The notes beneath the pieces are model-generated. The model saw only the letters and a program-made list of their open reading frames with translations, made no database searches and was not told the DNA's origin. From Hyphococcus aureus (lineage in GTDB: Bacteria > Pseudomonadota > Alphaproteobacteria > Caulobacterales > Parvularculaceae), in contig NZ_JBHRSH010000001.1 in the NCBI RefSeq assembly GCF_042643165.1, positions 1,302,001-1,366,000 of the forward strand: DNA of 64,000 nt, in the 5' to 3' direction. A program made the translations under genes and the position numbers. Numbering within the stretch: the stretch's first letter is position 1; each line of letters opens with the position of its first letter. Below, in pieces: positions 35,617 to 45,106 of the stretch.

Positions 35617-35688
35617 ATGCATGGAATTATTTATCTTGTAGGGCTTGTCGTTGTCGTAATGGCCATTCTGTCGTTCTTAGGGCTTTAA
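35617..35688 (+). CDS. 23-residue single-helix membrane peptide
   Basis: MHGIIYLVGLVVVVMAILSF followed by LGL and a stop: a single transmembrane helix with no tail. The ATG has GGAGAG at 35605-35610, seven bases away, and the next gene starts five bases after its stop, so the pair looks cotranslated. Similar tiny 'IYLVGLIVVVMAILSFLG' peptides recur beside membrane-protein genes in alphaproteobacteria as far as I recall. Too short to be caught by normal gene finders; function unknown. Confidence 0.6.
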   Translation: MHGIIYLVGLVVVVMAILSFLGL

Positions 35689-35692
35689 GGTC

Positions 35693-36493
35693 ATGAGCAG
35701 CACGGAAAAAATTGGCGTCGTCGTATCCGACGATGAAGGAAGCGCTCATTCCTATATGGAGTGGGGCGCTGTTTTCGCCGGGGCATTTGTCGCTTCGGCA
35801 ATCTCACTTGTGCTTTTTGCTTTTGGCGGCGGCGTTGGGCTTTCCGTCTCGTCTCCCTTTCCGGGGCAGGGCGCGGAAGCGGACACGCTTAGCTACATTA
35901 CCATGGCATGGGTGCTTTTCGTTATGATCTTCAGCTTCCTCGCTGGCGGCTATATCGCCGGCAGATTGCGCCGGCCCGTTATCGGCGCAACGGCGGATTC
36001 TGTTGAGTTTCGCGACGGCGTTCACGGGCTTGTCGTTTGGGCGACGGGCTTGCTGATCGGCGCTGCATTGTCGGCTCATATGGCCGCCGGCGCCGCCAGT
36101 CTTGGTGCGAATGTCATGACGGATAATGATGCGGATGCTGCGATCATGTTGCGTGGCGGCGACGCCGACGCCGGTGACCGCGCGACGATTGCGGCAGTGC
36201 TTGCGCGCGCGGGCGCGGACGGTGAATTGTCTGGAAATGACAAACAAGCTGCGGCTGAAGTTATTGCAGACAACACTGATCTCACCGAAGGCGAAGCGCG
36301 CACGCGCGTCGATCAGTGGGAAACGACAACACGCGAAGCAGCAGATAGAGCTCGTAAAGTCGGCGCCATCAGCGCGTTTCTGTTGGGCGCCAGCGCGCTC
36401 GTTGCAGCAGCCGGCGCTTATTTCGCTGGCGGCATTGGCGGTCGTCACCGCGATGCGAATGCGCCGTTCCCCTGGACCCGCGCCAGAGCGTAA
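35693..36493 (+). CDS. Uncharacterised four-helix membrane protein
   Basis: 266 residues. Membrane segments near 28-48 (WGAVFAGAFVASAISLVLFAF), 70-90, 108-130 and 228-250; between the last two lies a soluble stretch of about 100 residues rich in Asp, Ala and Glu that repeats short DxADxGDR-like strings. The YMEWGAVFAGAFVASAIS start is a recurring alphaproteobacterial family of unknown function. It is probably translated with the 23-residue peptide upstream. A terminator follows. Confidence 0.7.
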   Translation: MSSTEKIGVVVSDDEGSAHSYMEWGAVFAGAFVASAISLVLFAFGGGVGLSVSSPFPGQGAEADTLSYITMAWVLFVMIFSFLAGGYIAGRLRRPVIGATADSVEFRDGVHGLVVWATGLLIGAALSAHMAAGAASLGANVMTDNDADAAIMLRGGDADAGDRATIAAVLARAGADGELSGNDKQAAAEVIADNTDLTEGEARTRVDQWETTTREAADRARKVGAISAFLLGASALVAAAGAYFAGGIGGRHRDANAPFPWTRARA

Positions 36494-36516
36494 CGGCTCT
36501 CGACACTGAGATATAA

Positions 36517-36547
36517 ACGGCGCGCTTTCGGGCGCGCCGTTTTTTTT
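36517..36547 (+). terminator. Intrinsic terminator
   Basis: ACGGCGCGC / GCGCGCCGT, 9-bp stem with 6-base loop, followed by eight T. It ends transcription of the membrane-protein gene just before the convergent TIGR02302 gene stop at 36559. Confidence 0.9.
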
Positions 36548-36558
36548 GGCGTGCCGTT

Positions 36559-39066
36559 CTAAAACCGCTCGAGTAACCGCTCCAGATAGTCGACCTCATC
36601 TTCGTCGCGACCGGGTTCGCCAAGCCGCCGGCGCAATTCCTCGATCACGGCGCGGGTGCGTCCCGCTTCGCTTTCGCCGGGCACGTCAACGCCTTCGCCC
36701 GCAATGTCGCCGGCCGGGCGGCCGAGCGGGTCGGCGCCGCGGCCGTCCCGTTGTCCTTCGCCGCCGCCTTGTTCTCCCTGCGCCTGGCGCATCTGTTCGC
36801 GGGCGAGCGCTTCGGCGCCGTCGCGCAAATTGGCGATTGCGCGCTCCATGGCGTCTCCGGCGGCGCCGAAATCATCGCCGGCCAGCGCGCCTTCGGCCTC
36901 GCGCATGGCGCTGCGCGCGCGGCCAAGGGCGCGTCCCGCATCACCGCTTGGGTCGGCTTCGCTGTCCCCTTCAAGCGCATCCATCAGCGCGTCGAGATCG
37001 CCGCCAAGCCCGCCTTCGCGCGACGCCAGATCGTCGCCATTGAGGTTGCCTTCGCGCCGTCGCTCAAAAGCCTCATCGGCGAGTTCGCGCTGGCGGCCGA
37101 TCAGTTCGCCTGCGGCGCCGGCCGCGCCGCCGCGTTCGCCTTGGCCGCTCTGGCCTTGCCCGCTTTGGCCTTCTCCATTTTGTCCGGCGCCGCCCTGAGA
37201 GAGGCGCAGATTGTTCAGCATGTTTTCCAGATCGGAGAGCATTTGCCGCGCGGCGTTATTGGCGCCTTGTTGCGAAAGGTCTCGGATCGAATCGAGCATG
37301 TCGTCGAGATCCGATTGATCGAGTTGCTGGGCGTTTTGCGACGCCTCCTCCATCGGCTGCCCCGATTGCGCGAGCGCCGTCAGATAATCATTCATGGCCT
37401 GACGCAACTCTTCGACCAGCCGTTCGATCTCCTCGTCGCTGGCGCCGCGTTCGAGCGCCTGCCGCAAGGCCTCGCGCGCCGCCTCAAGACGCTGACGCGC
37501 AAGCTCCAGCGCTTCGTCTTCCAGTTGCAGGGCGAGGGGCCAGAATTTTTCAACGGCGTCTTCATAGCCGTCGCCATTGCGGCGCATCACCCGCCAAAAG
37601 GCGGAGCGCAGCATGAGATAATGCGTGGGCTTTTCTTCGTAGAAAATATCGGGCGCCATTGTGATGGCGTCGAATGACCGCGCGGCGCGGCGCCAGTCTT
37701 CCGCCGAGACGGCGAGCGTCTGGCGCTGTTCGATGACCGCTTTCGCCACCGGGTTATAAAACATCCGTGTCGGGAGAATGACCGCGACTTCGCCGGTGTC
37801 GCCTTCCTGTCCGGCGCCGTCGCGGGCGACGACTTTCGCCAGCACTTGAAGCCCCGCCCACGGATCGGCCTGCAGATCGAGGGTCGCCGAGCGCTCTCCG
37901 CTTACGCCCCTGACGCCGTCAATGGGGATGGTGCGGGTTTCCCCCAGCGCGGTTTTGTCGAGCAGCGACGAATCCAGCGGACGCTCCTGATCGGGGTCAA
38001 GACGCATCACGAGCCAGGCGTCGGCGACGCCGTAATCATCCTCGATGGAGACGGTGAAATCGACGCGGGCGTCGTCGGTGCGCGCCGGAGGCTCGACGAA
38101 GGTGACGGTCGGCGTGGCGTCGGCGAGAACGCCGATCGGCCAGCGGCCTTCCTTTGCGCCGAGCCTGAGCCGCAACAAACCGCTTTCGCCGATGGCGATC
38201 TCTGCGCGCGCGGCCTGCCTGTCGCGATCAAAGGCGGCGCGTTTGGTTTCATTCTCTGTCTGATAGGTCAGGCGGACGCGTCCGCCGCCATTGACCTGCG
38301 CTTTCAGGACGGAGCCTTCGGGCGCATCAATCTGATCGGCGCCGGCGGGCATGGGCTGGCCCGCGCGCAAAAGATAGATCGGCGCCCGGCCGGCATAGGC
38401 GGGCGGCTCGATCCATAAATCGGCGACCAGTTTTCCGGCGCCCGCATGGGCCTGCGGATCGAAACCGAGCGCAAGCCGCGACAGCGTATCCTTGCCGCTG
38501 GCGACAAAGCCGATGGCGAGAAGCCCGAGGGCGATAAAGCGCAGGCCCCACGGATCGCGACCGCCGGCGGTGTCGCGCGCACGGTTCAGCCGCGCCGCGC
38601 GCGCTCGCTCCGCGCTCGCTTCCAGATGCGCGCGCCATAATGGCGACGCCTGATCGTCCGCGCTGAACGGCCGGTCATCCATGGCTTGCAAGGCGGCGTG
38701 GTCCACATGGCCGTCTTCTTCAAGACGCGCCTGCGCCTCGCGCCGCGAGGGAAACCGCACGCCTTTCAGGCCGTCATAGAGGAGGCCGGCGAACGCGGCG
38801 CCGCCAATCACTAGAATGCCCCAATGCAGGAAAGGCGGGATCAGTTTCCAGAGATCGCAAAGGCTGATGAAGACGAAAACGGACGGGACCGCCAAAGCGG
38901 GCAGGACCGCCGGCCACAGCCTTTCCCAAAAGAGGACAAGCCGGGCGGCGAAAATCGCCCCCGCGCCCGGGATGCGCCGACGCTTCGGGGCCCTGGAGCC
39001 TTTGCCGTCAGGCGTTTCAGGTGCCGGGCCGGCAGGTTTTTCCGGCTGTGTCACGCTGGTGGTCAT
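36559..39066 (-). CDS. TIGR02302/DUF4175 family large membrane protein
   Basis: 835 residues. Two to three membrane helices at the N-terminus (about 40-100, then 170-190), a periplasmic middle with beta-sandwich appearance (VDFTVSIEDDYGVADAWLVMRL), and a C-terminal ~270 residues rich in Gln, Gly and Glu with helical stretches. The family is specific to alphaproteobacteria and uncharacterised; the length and order match. The last 200 residues contain low-complexity GQ/GE repeats (GQNGEGQSGQGQ). Divergent from the DUF5658-like gene. Confidence 0.85.
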   Translation of the reverse strand: MTTSVTQPEKPAGPAPETPDGKGSRAPKRRRIPGAGAIFAARLVLFWERLWPAVLPALAVPSVFVFISLCDLWKLIPPFLHWGILVIGGAAFAGLLYDGLKGVRFPSRREAQARLEEDGHVDHAALQAMDDRPFSADDQASPLWRAHLEASAERARAARLNRARDTAGGRDPWGLRFIALGLLAIGFVASGKDTLSRLALGFDPQAHAGAGKLVADLWIEPPAYAGRAPIYLLRAGQPMPAGADQIDAPEGSVLKAQVNGGGRVRLTYQTENETKRAAFDRDRQAARAEIAIGESGLLRLRLGAKEGRWPIGVLADATPTVTFVEPPARTDDARVDFTVSIEDDYGVADAWLVMRLDPDQERPLDSSLLDKTALGETRTIPIDGVRGVSGERSATLDLQADPWAGLQVLAKVVARDGAGQEGDTGEVAVILPTRMFYNPVAKAVIEQRQTLAVSAEDWRRAARSFDAITMAPDIFYEEKPTHYLMLRSAFWRVMRRNGDGYEDAVEKFWPLALQLEDEALELARQRLEAAREALRQALERGASDEEIERLVEELRQAMNDYLTALAQSGQPMEEASQNAQQLDQSDLDDMLDSIRDLSQQGANNAARQMLSDLENMLNNLRLSQGGAGQNGEGQSGQGQSGQGERGGAAGAAGELIGRQRELADEAFERRREGNLNGDDLASREGGLGGDLDALMDALEGDSEADPSGDAGRALGRARSAMREAEGALAGDDFGAAGDAMERAIANLRDGAEALAREQMRQAQGEQGGGEGQRDGRGADPLGRPAGDIAGEGVDVPGESEAGRTRAVIEELRRRLGEPGRDEDEVDYLERLLERF

Positions 39067-39179
39067 ACTTCTTGCACAATAGCTCTTGAAGTTGCATTCG
39101 TCGACGCCGCTTCACCTTAAAGCTTTCTCAGTCTGGCGCATCGCTGGCGAAAACAGGTTAACAAAAACGGGAGATCAGG

Positions 39180-39554
39180 TTGGTTTTTACGCTCACCTCA
39201 TCGAAGCGCCGTCAGCAATTGGGGGAAGACGCGCGCCGCTCCCGCGCCTCGGTCTGGCTGACCGCCGCCGCCTGGGTCCTTGTGGGGATCTACAACATCG
39301 TTGGCGTCACCGATATTATCTCCACCGTGATTGCGATCGAAAGCGGGGCTGGCGTCGAAGCCAACCCTTTCGTCAGTTCGATGATGGTGCATGCCGGCGA
39401 TGGCTGGATCATCGCCAAGCTCGGGCTTCAGGGGCTGATCAGCTTCATGGTGCTGTGGTTCCCGCACTGGATCGTGTTGTTCTTCTTCGCTGTCGCGACG
39501 ACTGGCAATGCGCTGATCGTTTACAACAACTTTTCCATCGCCGGACTGATCTAG
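39180..39554 (+). CDS. Small DUF5658-like membrane protein
   Basis: 124 residues from TTG 39180; an in-frame stop lies seven codons upstream and no ATG or GTG is available near. Three membrane segments: 26-50 (LTAAAWVLVGIYNIVGVTDI), 70-95 and 96-115. The string GVEANPF between the first and second helix resembles the DxxxT...NP motif of DUF5658/DUF1634-like small membrane proteins. Function unknown. Confidence 0.65.
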   Translation: MVFTLTSSKRRQQLGEDARRSRASVWLTAAAWVLVGIYNIVGVTDIISTVIAIESGAGVEANPFVSSMMVHAGDGWIIAKLGLQGLISFMVLWFPHWIVLFFFAVATTGNALIVYNNFSIAGLI

Positions 39555-39690
39555 CGTTTTTGCGACTATGGCCGGGATTGATCTGTGCGGCATGTCCGTG
39601 CTCCTGATGTGAGCCATCGAGTGAGCAGGGAAGATAACCCCGCAGCGCAGGTGGGGGATAACTCTTCACCAACACTCAAAAAACAGCCCG

Positions 39691-39712
39691 AATTCATCAG
39701 AAGTGATGAATT
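39691..39712. repeat. 9-bp inverted repeat between convergent genes
   Basis: AATTCATCA-GAAG-TGATGAATT. Located in the 212-base gap between the DUF5658-like gene and the end of lysA. It is AT-rich, followed on plus by only TTCG, so a weak terminator or protein site; undecided. Confidence 0.35.
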
Positions 39713-39766
39713 TTCGTCGCGGCGATTCCCGCTATCGGGGTAAAAGTGTAATGCAGGAAGAAACGC

Positions 39767-41026
39767 TTAGAGCCAGTCAGGCGTGTCTTCGAGCGCGATC
39801 ATTTCCTCAAAGCTCGGGCGGCGGCGAATGACGGCGTAACGCTCGCCGCTTACAAGCACTTCCGGGATTAATGGCCGCGTATTGTATTGCGACGCCTGCA
39901 CCGCGCCATAGGCGCCGGCGGACATGATCGCGGCGAGGTCGCCCGGCTTCATTTCCGGCATGGCGCGCTGTTTCGCGAAGAAGTCGCTCGACTCACAGAC
40001 CGGGCCGACGACGTCATAGGTTGTTTGCGCCGCGTCTTCGTTTTTGATGACGGGAATAATGTCGTGATGGGCGTCGTAAAGCGCCGGGCGAATAAGATCG
40101 TTCATCGCTGCGTCTACGATCAGGAATTTGCGCGCCACGCCTTCTTTCACAAAAACGACGCGCGTCACCAGAATGCCGGCATTGCCCGCGATCATCCGCC
40201 CGGGCTCGAAGATCAGCCTCACATCCAGCGGCGCGGTGAGTTTTTTGATCAGCGCGGCATAGGCGTCGGGATGGGGCGGCGCCGCCGTATTGCCGTAGGG
40301 AATGCCAAGCCCGCCGCCTACATCAAGGCGCTCTATAGTGCACCCGTCGGCGCGCAAATCACTGATCAGCCCGGCGGTCTTGCTGAACGCCGCTTCGAAG
40401 GGCGCGAGATCGGCGATCTGCGATCCGATATGAAGATCGACGCCGGTGACATCGATCCCTTTCATGTCGCGCGCCTGCGCATAAAGTCCGCGAGCCTCTT
40501 CCCACGCGACGCCGAACTTGTCTTCCTTGCGGCCGGTGGAGATTTTGTCATGCCCGCCCGCGGCCACATCGGGATTGACGCGCAAGGCGACTGGCGCGCG
40601 CTTGTTTAACGAAAGCGCCAGCGTGTTCAGCGCGTCTAGCTCCGGCGCCGATTCCACATTGAACTGATAGATCCCGGCGTCGAGCGCCGCTTTCATTTCG
40701 TCGCGGGTTTTGCCGACGCCGGAAAAAACGATTTTCTCAGGTGCGATCCCGGCTTTTAACGCACGCTGCAATTCGCCGCCCGAAACAACATCGGCGCCGG
40801 CGCCCTCGCTGGCGAGAATTTTCAGCACCGCGAGGTTGGAGTTCGCCTTAACCGAAAAAGCGACCAGCGGATCGGCGCCCGCAAACGCTTTTTGAAAAAC
40901 CTGCATGTGACGGCGCAGGGTCGCTTCGGAATAGACGTAAAAAGGCGCGCCGACCGCATCGGCAAGCGCCGTTACGTCGACATCCTCCGCATAAAGACGG
41001 CCGTCGCGGTAATCGAAATGGTGCAA
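39767..41026 (-). CDS. lysA: Diaminopimelate decarboxylase
   Basis: 419 residues, the last enzyme of lysine synthesis: PLP-dependent decarboxylation of meso-diaminopimelate. Lys60 in VAFSVKANSN binds the cofactor. Other family strings: VDLHIGSQI, GGGLGIPYG for phosphate binding, LIFEPGRMIAGNAG, the catalytic VGPVCESSD with the Cys, and SAGAYGAVQASQYN. Cytosolic dimer. Stop-to-start distance to the small lipoprotein upstream is seven bases, and argH is next, giving an argH-lptM-lysA operon. Confidence 0.96.
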   Translation of the reverse strand: MHHFDYRDGRLYAEDVDVTALADAVGAPFYVYSEATLRRHMQVFQKAFAGADPLVAFSVKANSNLAVLKILASEGAGADVVSGGELQRALKAGIAPEKIVFSGVGKTRDEMKAALDAGIYQFNVESAPELDALNTLALSLNKRAPVALRVNPDVAAGGHDKISTGRKEDKFGVAWEEARGLYAQARDMKGIDVTGVDLHIGSQIADLAPFEAAFSKTAGLISDLRADGCTIERLDVGGGLGIPYGNTAAPPHPDAYAALIKKLTAPLDVRLIFEPGRMIAGNAGILVTRVVFVKEGVARKFLIVDAAMNDLIRPALYDAHHDIIPVIKNEDAAQTTYDVVGPVCESSDFFAKQRAMPEMKPGDLAAIMSAGAYGAVQASQYNTRPLIPEVLVSGERYAVIRRRPSFEEMIALEDTPDWL

Positions 41027-41033
41027 GGCGCGT

Positions 41034-41144
41034 CTACCCTATCAGGGATTGTTGTTCGGGCTTTTCCGGCGCACGCAGGGGCGCCTTCTTGCCGCAAGCG
41101 GAGACAGCGAAAGAAAGAGCGAGAATGAGCAACAGGGCGCGCAT
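41034..41144 (-). CDS. lptM: LptM-type small lipoprotein
   Basis: 36 residues between argH and lysA, below most gene-finder limits. Starts MRALLLILALSFAVSACGKK: a signal peptide with lipobox VSAC (Cys17), then KKAPLRAPEKPE, a Pro-rich tail. The same small lipoprotein sits between argH and lysA, or just before lysA, in many proteobacteria (LptM, formerly YifL); LptM helps the LptD translocon mature. The symbol rests on size, motif and place, so it is a likely rather than proven match. Confidence 0.8.
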   Translation of the reverse strand: MRALLLILALSFAVSACGKKAPLRAPEKPEQQSLIG

Positions 41145-41148
41145 AGGG

Positions 41149-42555
41149 CTACTCCTTTTTCAGCGCGGCGATCCAGCGCTGCGCTTCACGCTTAACATTG
41201 TCCGGCGCGGTTCCGCCATAGGCTTTGCGTGACGCGGCGGAGGCTTCCACCGACAAGACGTTGAAAATATCGTCCGTGATTTTCGGCTCGACTTTTTGCA
41301 TGTCGGCGAGCGCAAGCTGGTCGAGGCGTTTGCCCGACTGCTCTGCGACCGCGACGATGCGGCCGGTGACATGGTGCGCGTCGCGGAAGGGCAGGCCAAG
41401 TTCGCGCACCAGCCAGTCGGCGATATCCGTAGCCGTGGAAAAACCCCGCGCCGCCGCTTCTTTCATGGCGTCGCGATTGGGGTTGATGTCGCGGATCATG
41501 CCAGTCATAGCGGAAAGGGCGAGGGCGAGGGCGTCGACCGCCTCGAAAGTCGCGGCTTTATCTTCCTGCAAATCCTTGGCGTAGGCGAGCGGCAGGGCCT
41601 TCATGACGGTCAACAGCGAATTGAGCGAGCCGGTGATGCGGCCGGTCTTCGCGCGCACGAGTTCCGCCGCGTCCGGATTGCGTTTTTGCGGCATGATCGA
41701 GGAACCGGTGGAGAAGGCGTCGGTCAGTGAGGCGAAACCGAATTGCGGCGAGGTCCACAACACAATCTCTTCGGCGAGGCGCGAGAGATGCGTCGCCGCG
41801 ATCGCCGCCGCTGACAACATCTCCAGCGCGAAGTCGCGCGAGGAGACCCCGTCGAGCGAATTGGCGCAGGGGCGGTCGAAACCGAGCGCGTCGGCGGTGG
41901 TCTCCCGATTGATGGGGAAGGGCGTTCCGGCGAGCGCCGCCGAGCCGAGCGGGCACTCATTCATTCGCTCGCGCGCATCCATGAAGCGGCCCGCGTCACG
42001 GGAGAACATTTCCACATAGGCGAGGAGGTGATGACCGAAGGTCACCGGCTGCGCCGTCTGCAAATGGGTGAAGCCCGGCATGATTGCGTCGGCGTTGTCG
42101 AGCGCGCGGTCGGCGAGCGCAGCCATCAGATCGCCAATCCCGGCCGCGGCGTCTTCACAGGCGCTGCGGCACCACAGGCGGAAATCCGTCGCCACCTGAT
42201 CGTTGCGCGAGCGCGCGGTGTGGAGCCGTCCGGCGGGCTCGCCGATGATCTCTTTCAGGCGCGCCTCGACATTCATGTGAATGTCTTCGAGCGCTTTGGA
42301 GAACTTGAATGTCCCGGCCTCGATCTCGCCAGCGACCTGATCGAGCCCCTTCAGGATCGCCCCGGCGTCGGCGCGGGAAATGATCCCGGCCTCGGCCAGC
42401 ATCGCCGCATGGGCCTTCGATCCGGCGATGTCCTCGCGCCAGAGCCGCTTGTCGATATCGATGGAGGCGTTGATCGCCTCCATGATTTCCGCCGGGCCTT
42501 GCGAAAATCTGCCGCCCCACATTTGGTTTTCGGACTGTTCGGTTCTATCTGACAT
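41149..42555 (-). CDS. argH: Argininosuccinate lyase
   Basis: 468 residues, usual length. Last step of arginine synthesis, releasing fumarate. Fumarase/aspartase-superfamily signature GSSIMPQKRNPD with the catalytic Ser, N-terminal MWGGRFSQGPAEIMEAINAS, and LHTARSRNDQVATDFRLW are all diagnostic. Cytosolic tetramer. Ends five bases before the lptM start. The tlpA gene diverges 40 bases upstream. Confidence 0.97.
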   Translation of the reverse strand: MSDRTEQSENQMWGGRFSQGPAEIMEAINASIDIDKRLWREDIAGSKAHAAMLAEAGIISRADAGAILKGLDQVAGEIEAGTFKFSKALEDIHMNVEARLKEIIGEPAGRLHTARSRNDQVATDFRLWCRSACEDAAAGIGDLMAALADRALDNADAIMPGFTHLQTAQPVTFGHHLLAYVEMFSRDAGRFMDARERMNECPLGSAALAGTPFPINRETTADALGFDRPCANSLDGVSSRDFALEMLSAAAIAATHLSRLAEEIVLWTSPQFGFASLTDAFSTGSSIMPQKRNPDAAELVRAKTGRITGSLNSLLTVMKALPLAYAKDLQEDKAATFEAVDALALALSAMTGMIRDINPNRDAMKEAAARGFSTATDIADWLVRELGLPFRDAHHVTGRIVAVAEQSGKRLDQLALADMQKVEPKITDDIFNVLSVEASAASRKAYGGTAPDNVKREAQRWIAALKKE

Positions 42556-42595
42556 AATTCAATTAGAGGTTCTTGCAGGCTTAGGAGCGTTACAG

Positions 42596-43204
42596 GTGTC
42601 GTCTTTACTCAAACAGCCGCGTTTCTGGTTGCTCGTCTGGGGCGGTCTCGGCGCGGCGTTCCTCCTCTACGTCATCGTGAGCGCAAGTGTAAGCCCAAAG
42701 GGCGATCGCAAGGCGTCGGCGCTTGATCGCGACCAGTCGCTCCTGACCGGCGAGATGGCCGATTTCGTCTATACTTTTCCGCCGCGCGGCGCGCCTGACG
42801 TGCCGTTTCTCTATGAGGGCGAGGAAATGACGCTGGCGAGTTTTCGTGGGCGCGCTGTCCTGGTCAATTTCTGGGCGACGACCTGCGCGCCCTGCCTCGT
42901 GGAGCTTCCGTCGCTCGATGCGCTGGAAGGCGACCTTGGCGGCGCGCGCTTTGAAGTGGTGGCGGTCGCCGCCGATCCGCGCGGTCCTGAGACCGCGCAG
43001 GCCTTTCTCGACCGGCTGGAGATTAAAAATCTGAAACTCTACGCCGATCCCAGAATGACCTTTGCGTTCTCGGCGGGCGGCGCCGATATTTTGCCCACCA
43101 GCATTCTCTATAGCGCCAGAGGCGAGGAAATCGGCCGGATTGTCGGAGAGGTCGACTGGTCCGCCCCGGAAACGCGGCGTCTGATCGAATCTGTCCTGCC
43201 CTGA
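42596..43204 (+). CDS. TlpA-family thiol:disulfide oxidoreductase
   Basis: 202 residues from GTG 42596, which has AGGAG eight bases upstream; the open frame continues further but overlaps argH on the other strand. An N-terminal membrane anchor (WLLVWGGLGAAFLLYVIV) holds a periplasmic thioredoxin domain. The redox pair is WATTCAPC (Cys97, Cys100). TlpA/ResA proteins reduce disulfides during cytochrome c or copper-centre assembly. A tlpA divergent from argH is a common alphaproteobacterial arrangement. Confidence 0.88.
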   Translation: MSSLLKQPRFWLLVWGGLGAAFLLYVIVSASVSPKGDRKASALDRDQSLLTGEMADFVYTFPPRGAPDVPFLYEGEEMTLASFRGRAVLVNFWATTCAPCLVELPSLDALEGDLGGARFEVVAVAADPRGPETAQAFLDRLEIKNLKLYADPRMTFAFSAGGADILPTSILYSARGEEIGRIVGEVDWSAPETRRLIESVLP

Positions 43205-43312
43205 ACCTAGGATTGGCGACCCAACCCCGATATAGGGAAGCCGCGAAATTCATTTGCGGGGGCCGCTGCTGCCGGGCGCAGAGCGGGCTGTAACGTCGAG
43301 GGAGACGATTTC

Positions 43313-44989
43313 ATGAAATTATCCAACATCCTGCTGGCCGGCGTTGCGGCGCTGGCGCTTGTGTCCTGTGGAAAAAAAGACAACGCCGCCGACGCGCCGA
43401 AATCAGAAACGAGCGAGCAGGCGGCAAAAGCAGACGCCGGCTCTCCTCTCGACAAGCGCTTCAGCCTGAAAGGCGCAGAAGCGGTCGATCTCGATGCGCT
43501 TTTTTCGCTGATGCCCGAAGGAGAGCGGCCGACTTATGAAACGTCGCGCTTTGACGACAAGCTCGGCGCGACGGTCGTGGAAAATCTTCGTTTTGCCGAT
43601 GCGGATGACGGCGAAGCGGTCACGGTCGCCCGCGCTGAATTTTACGGCGTCGATCTGGACGCGATCAACCGTGTGCGCGACGCCGAAGACGCCGGCCCAG
43701 ACGCCGCATTCGAAACCATCTTTCAGAAAGTGCGGTTCTTTGACGTCACCTCTGAGGGTCATGAAAATGAAGAAGCCTCCGCCGCGCTCAATATCGGCGG
43801 CGTTGAGTTCGATCAGCTTCAGATTCGTCAGGGCGGGATTGAAAGCGACGGCGTAGGGGAGGAAGGCGCGCGCTTTTTCAACGCCGTCAATCTCGCCGGG
43901 CTCTATTTCAAGGACATGAAGTTCGTGACCGATACGCAAGAGGCCCCAACGGTCGCCTTTTCGGCGCCGGATCTGCGCTTCGTGGGGATGGGCGGCGGAC
44001 GCGTCAATGCGATTATCGCTAATGATCTTTCCTATGACATGAACCAAAGCGCCGAGTCGCTCGCCGCCATGCGCGAGGCCATGGGCCCGCAGGCCGCGAT
44101 TTTCATGTCAGGGCCGCTCGCCGGCATTGTCGCGCCGGAAAGTCAGGAAGTTGCCATGGAACGCCTTGAATGGCGGGACATCGACTTCTCAGGCCTTCTC
44201 GCCTGGGGCCTGAAAGATGAAAAGCCGCCGGTGACAGAGAAGAACCTCATGGATCTTGGAACCATGAAGGCGACGAAAATGGAAAGCCGCGTCAATGGCA
44301 AGCTCGCCGCCACGGTTGAGGAGGCGACCCTTTCCGCAGCGGAATTCACCTGGATGATCCCGTCGAATATTCGCGCCGACACCAAGGGCGCTGTTTACGA
44401 CTTCACCGCCTATGTTCCGGAGACGGACGAAGCCGCGCTGAAAGTGCTCAAGGATAATGGCCTCGACAAGGTCAAAGGTGACGGCAGCGCCAGCTGGTTG
44501 TGGAATGAAAAAAGCGGCGCCGCGGATTTCAGCTATGACGCCACGCTGGACAAGGTTGCGAGTTTCAGCGCAAACGGCGCCTTTTCCAATCTGAAGCTTG
44601 ATGAAATTGCGACTGCTATGGAAGAGGGCGACGATGACGCCGTCTTGTCGAAAGGCGCGTTCAGGAATTTTTCTCTCAAGATTGAGGATGAAAAAGCGCT
44701 GGATGCGATCTTTGCGCTAGCGGCCTTGCAAATGGGCGGCACGGGCGAGGATCTGCGCATGTCGGCGCCGGCCATGATCCGCCTTTCCGGTGGGCAGTTG
44801 GCGCAGATGAATCCCGTCATGTCAGATTATGTGAATGCGCTGGCGGATTTTGTAGCCAAGGGCGGATCGCTTGAAATCGCTGCAAAACCGGCGGAGCCAG
44901 TCTCGTTCATGTCCTTGCAGGCGGCAAGCGCGACAGCGCCGCAAACTGTTCCCGATGTGATCGGTCTGACCGTGACGCACAAGGAATAA
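43313..44989 (+). CDS. Uncharacterised lipoprotein, member of a tandem paralogous pair (first)
   Basis: 558 residues. Signal with lipobox LVSC (Cys19) then an acidic linker. The mature part is three-fold similar in layout, with strings such as LGATVVENLRFADADDG, GLDKVKGDGSASWLWNEKSG and the C-terminal GLTVTHKE. The next gene is a paralogue of it with the same order of motifs, ending in ITVTHTPE. No enzymatic motif. The outer-membrane-lipoprotein pattern and size suggest an envelope role; function unknown. Confidence 0.65.
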   Translation: MKLSNILLAGVAALALVSCGKKDNAADAPKSETSEQAAKADAGSPLDKRFSLKGAEAVDLDALFSLMPEGERPTYETSRFDDKLGATVVENLRFADADDGEAVTVARAEFYGVDLDAINRVRDAEDAGPDAAFETIFQKVRFFDVTSEGHENEEASAALNIGGVEFDQLQIRQGGIESDGVGEEGARFFNAVNLAGLYFKDMKFVTDTQEAPTVAFSAPDLRFVGMGGGRVNAIIANDLSYDMNQSAESLAAMREAMGPQAAIFMSGPLAGIVAPESQEVAMERLEWRDIDFSGLLAWGLKDEKPPVTEKNLMDLGTMKATKMESRVNGKLAATVEEATLSAAEFTWMIPSNIRADTKGAVYDFTAYVPETDEAALKVLKDNGLDKVKGDGSASWLWNEKSGAADFSYDATLDKVASFSANGAFSNLKLDEIATAMEEGDDDAVLSKGAFRNFSLKIEDEKALDAIFALAALQMGGTGEDLRMSAPAMIRLSGGQLAQMNPVMSDYVNALADFVAKGGSLEIAAKPAEPVSFMSLQAASATAPQTVPDVIGLTVTHKE

Positions 44990-45106
44990 ACGGCTAAGCT
45001 TTTCCCGGCGCTTGGCCATGGTGGGACGGGCGCGCCGCCGACAGGGCCCTGATGATAAACCGTCAGGGTGGTGGTGAAGCCGCGCTGCGGCGGAAGGGGG
45101 AAGATT

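Noticed and set aside
36546..37677. Several long plus-strand frames antisense to the TIGR02302 gene
   Set aside because: They are shadows of a GC-rich repetitive coding sequence and lack sensible starts or domains.
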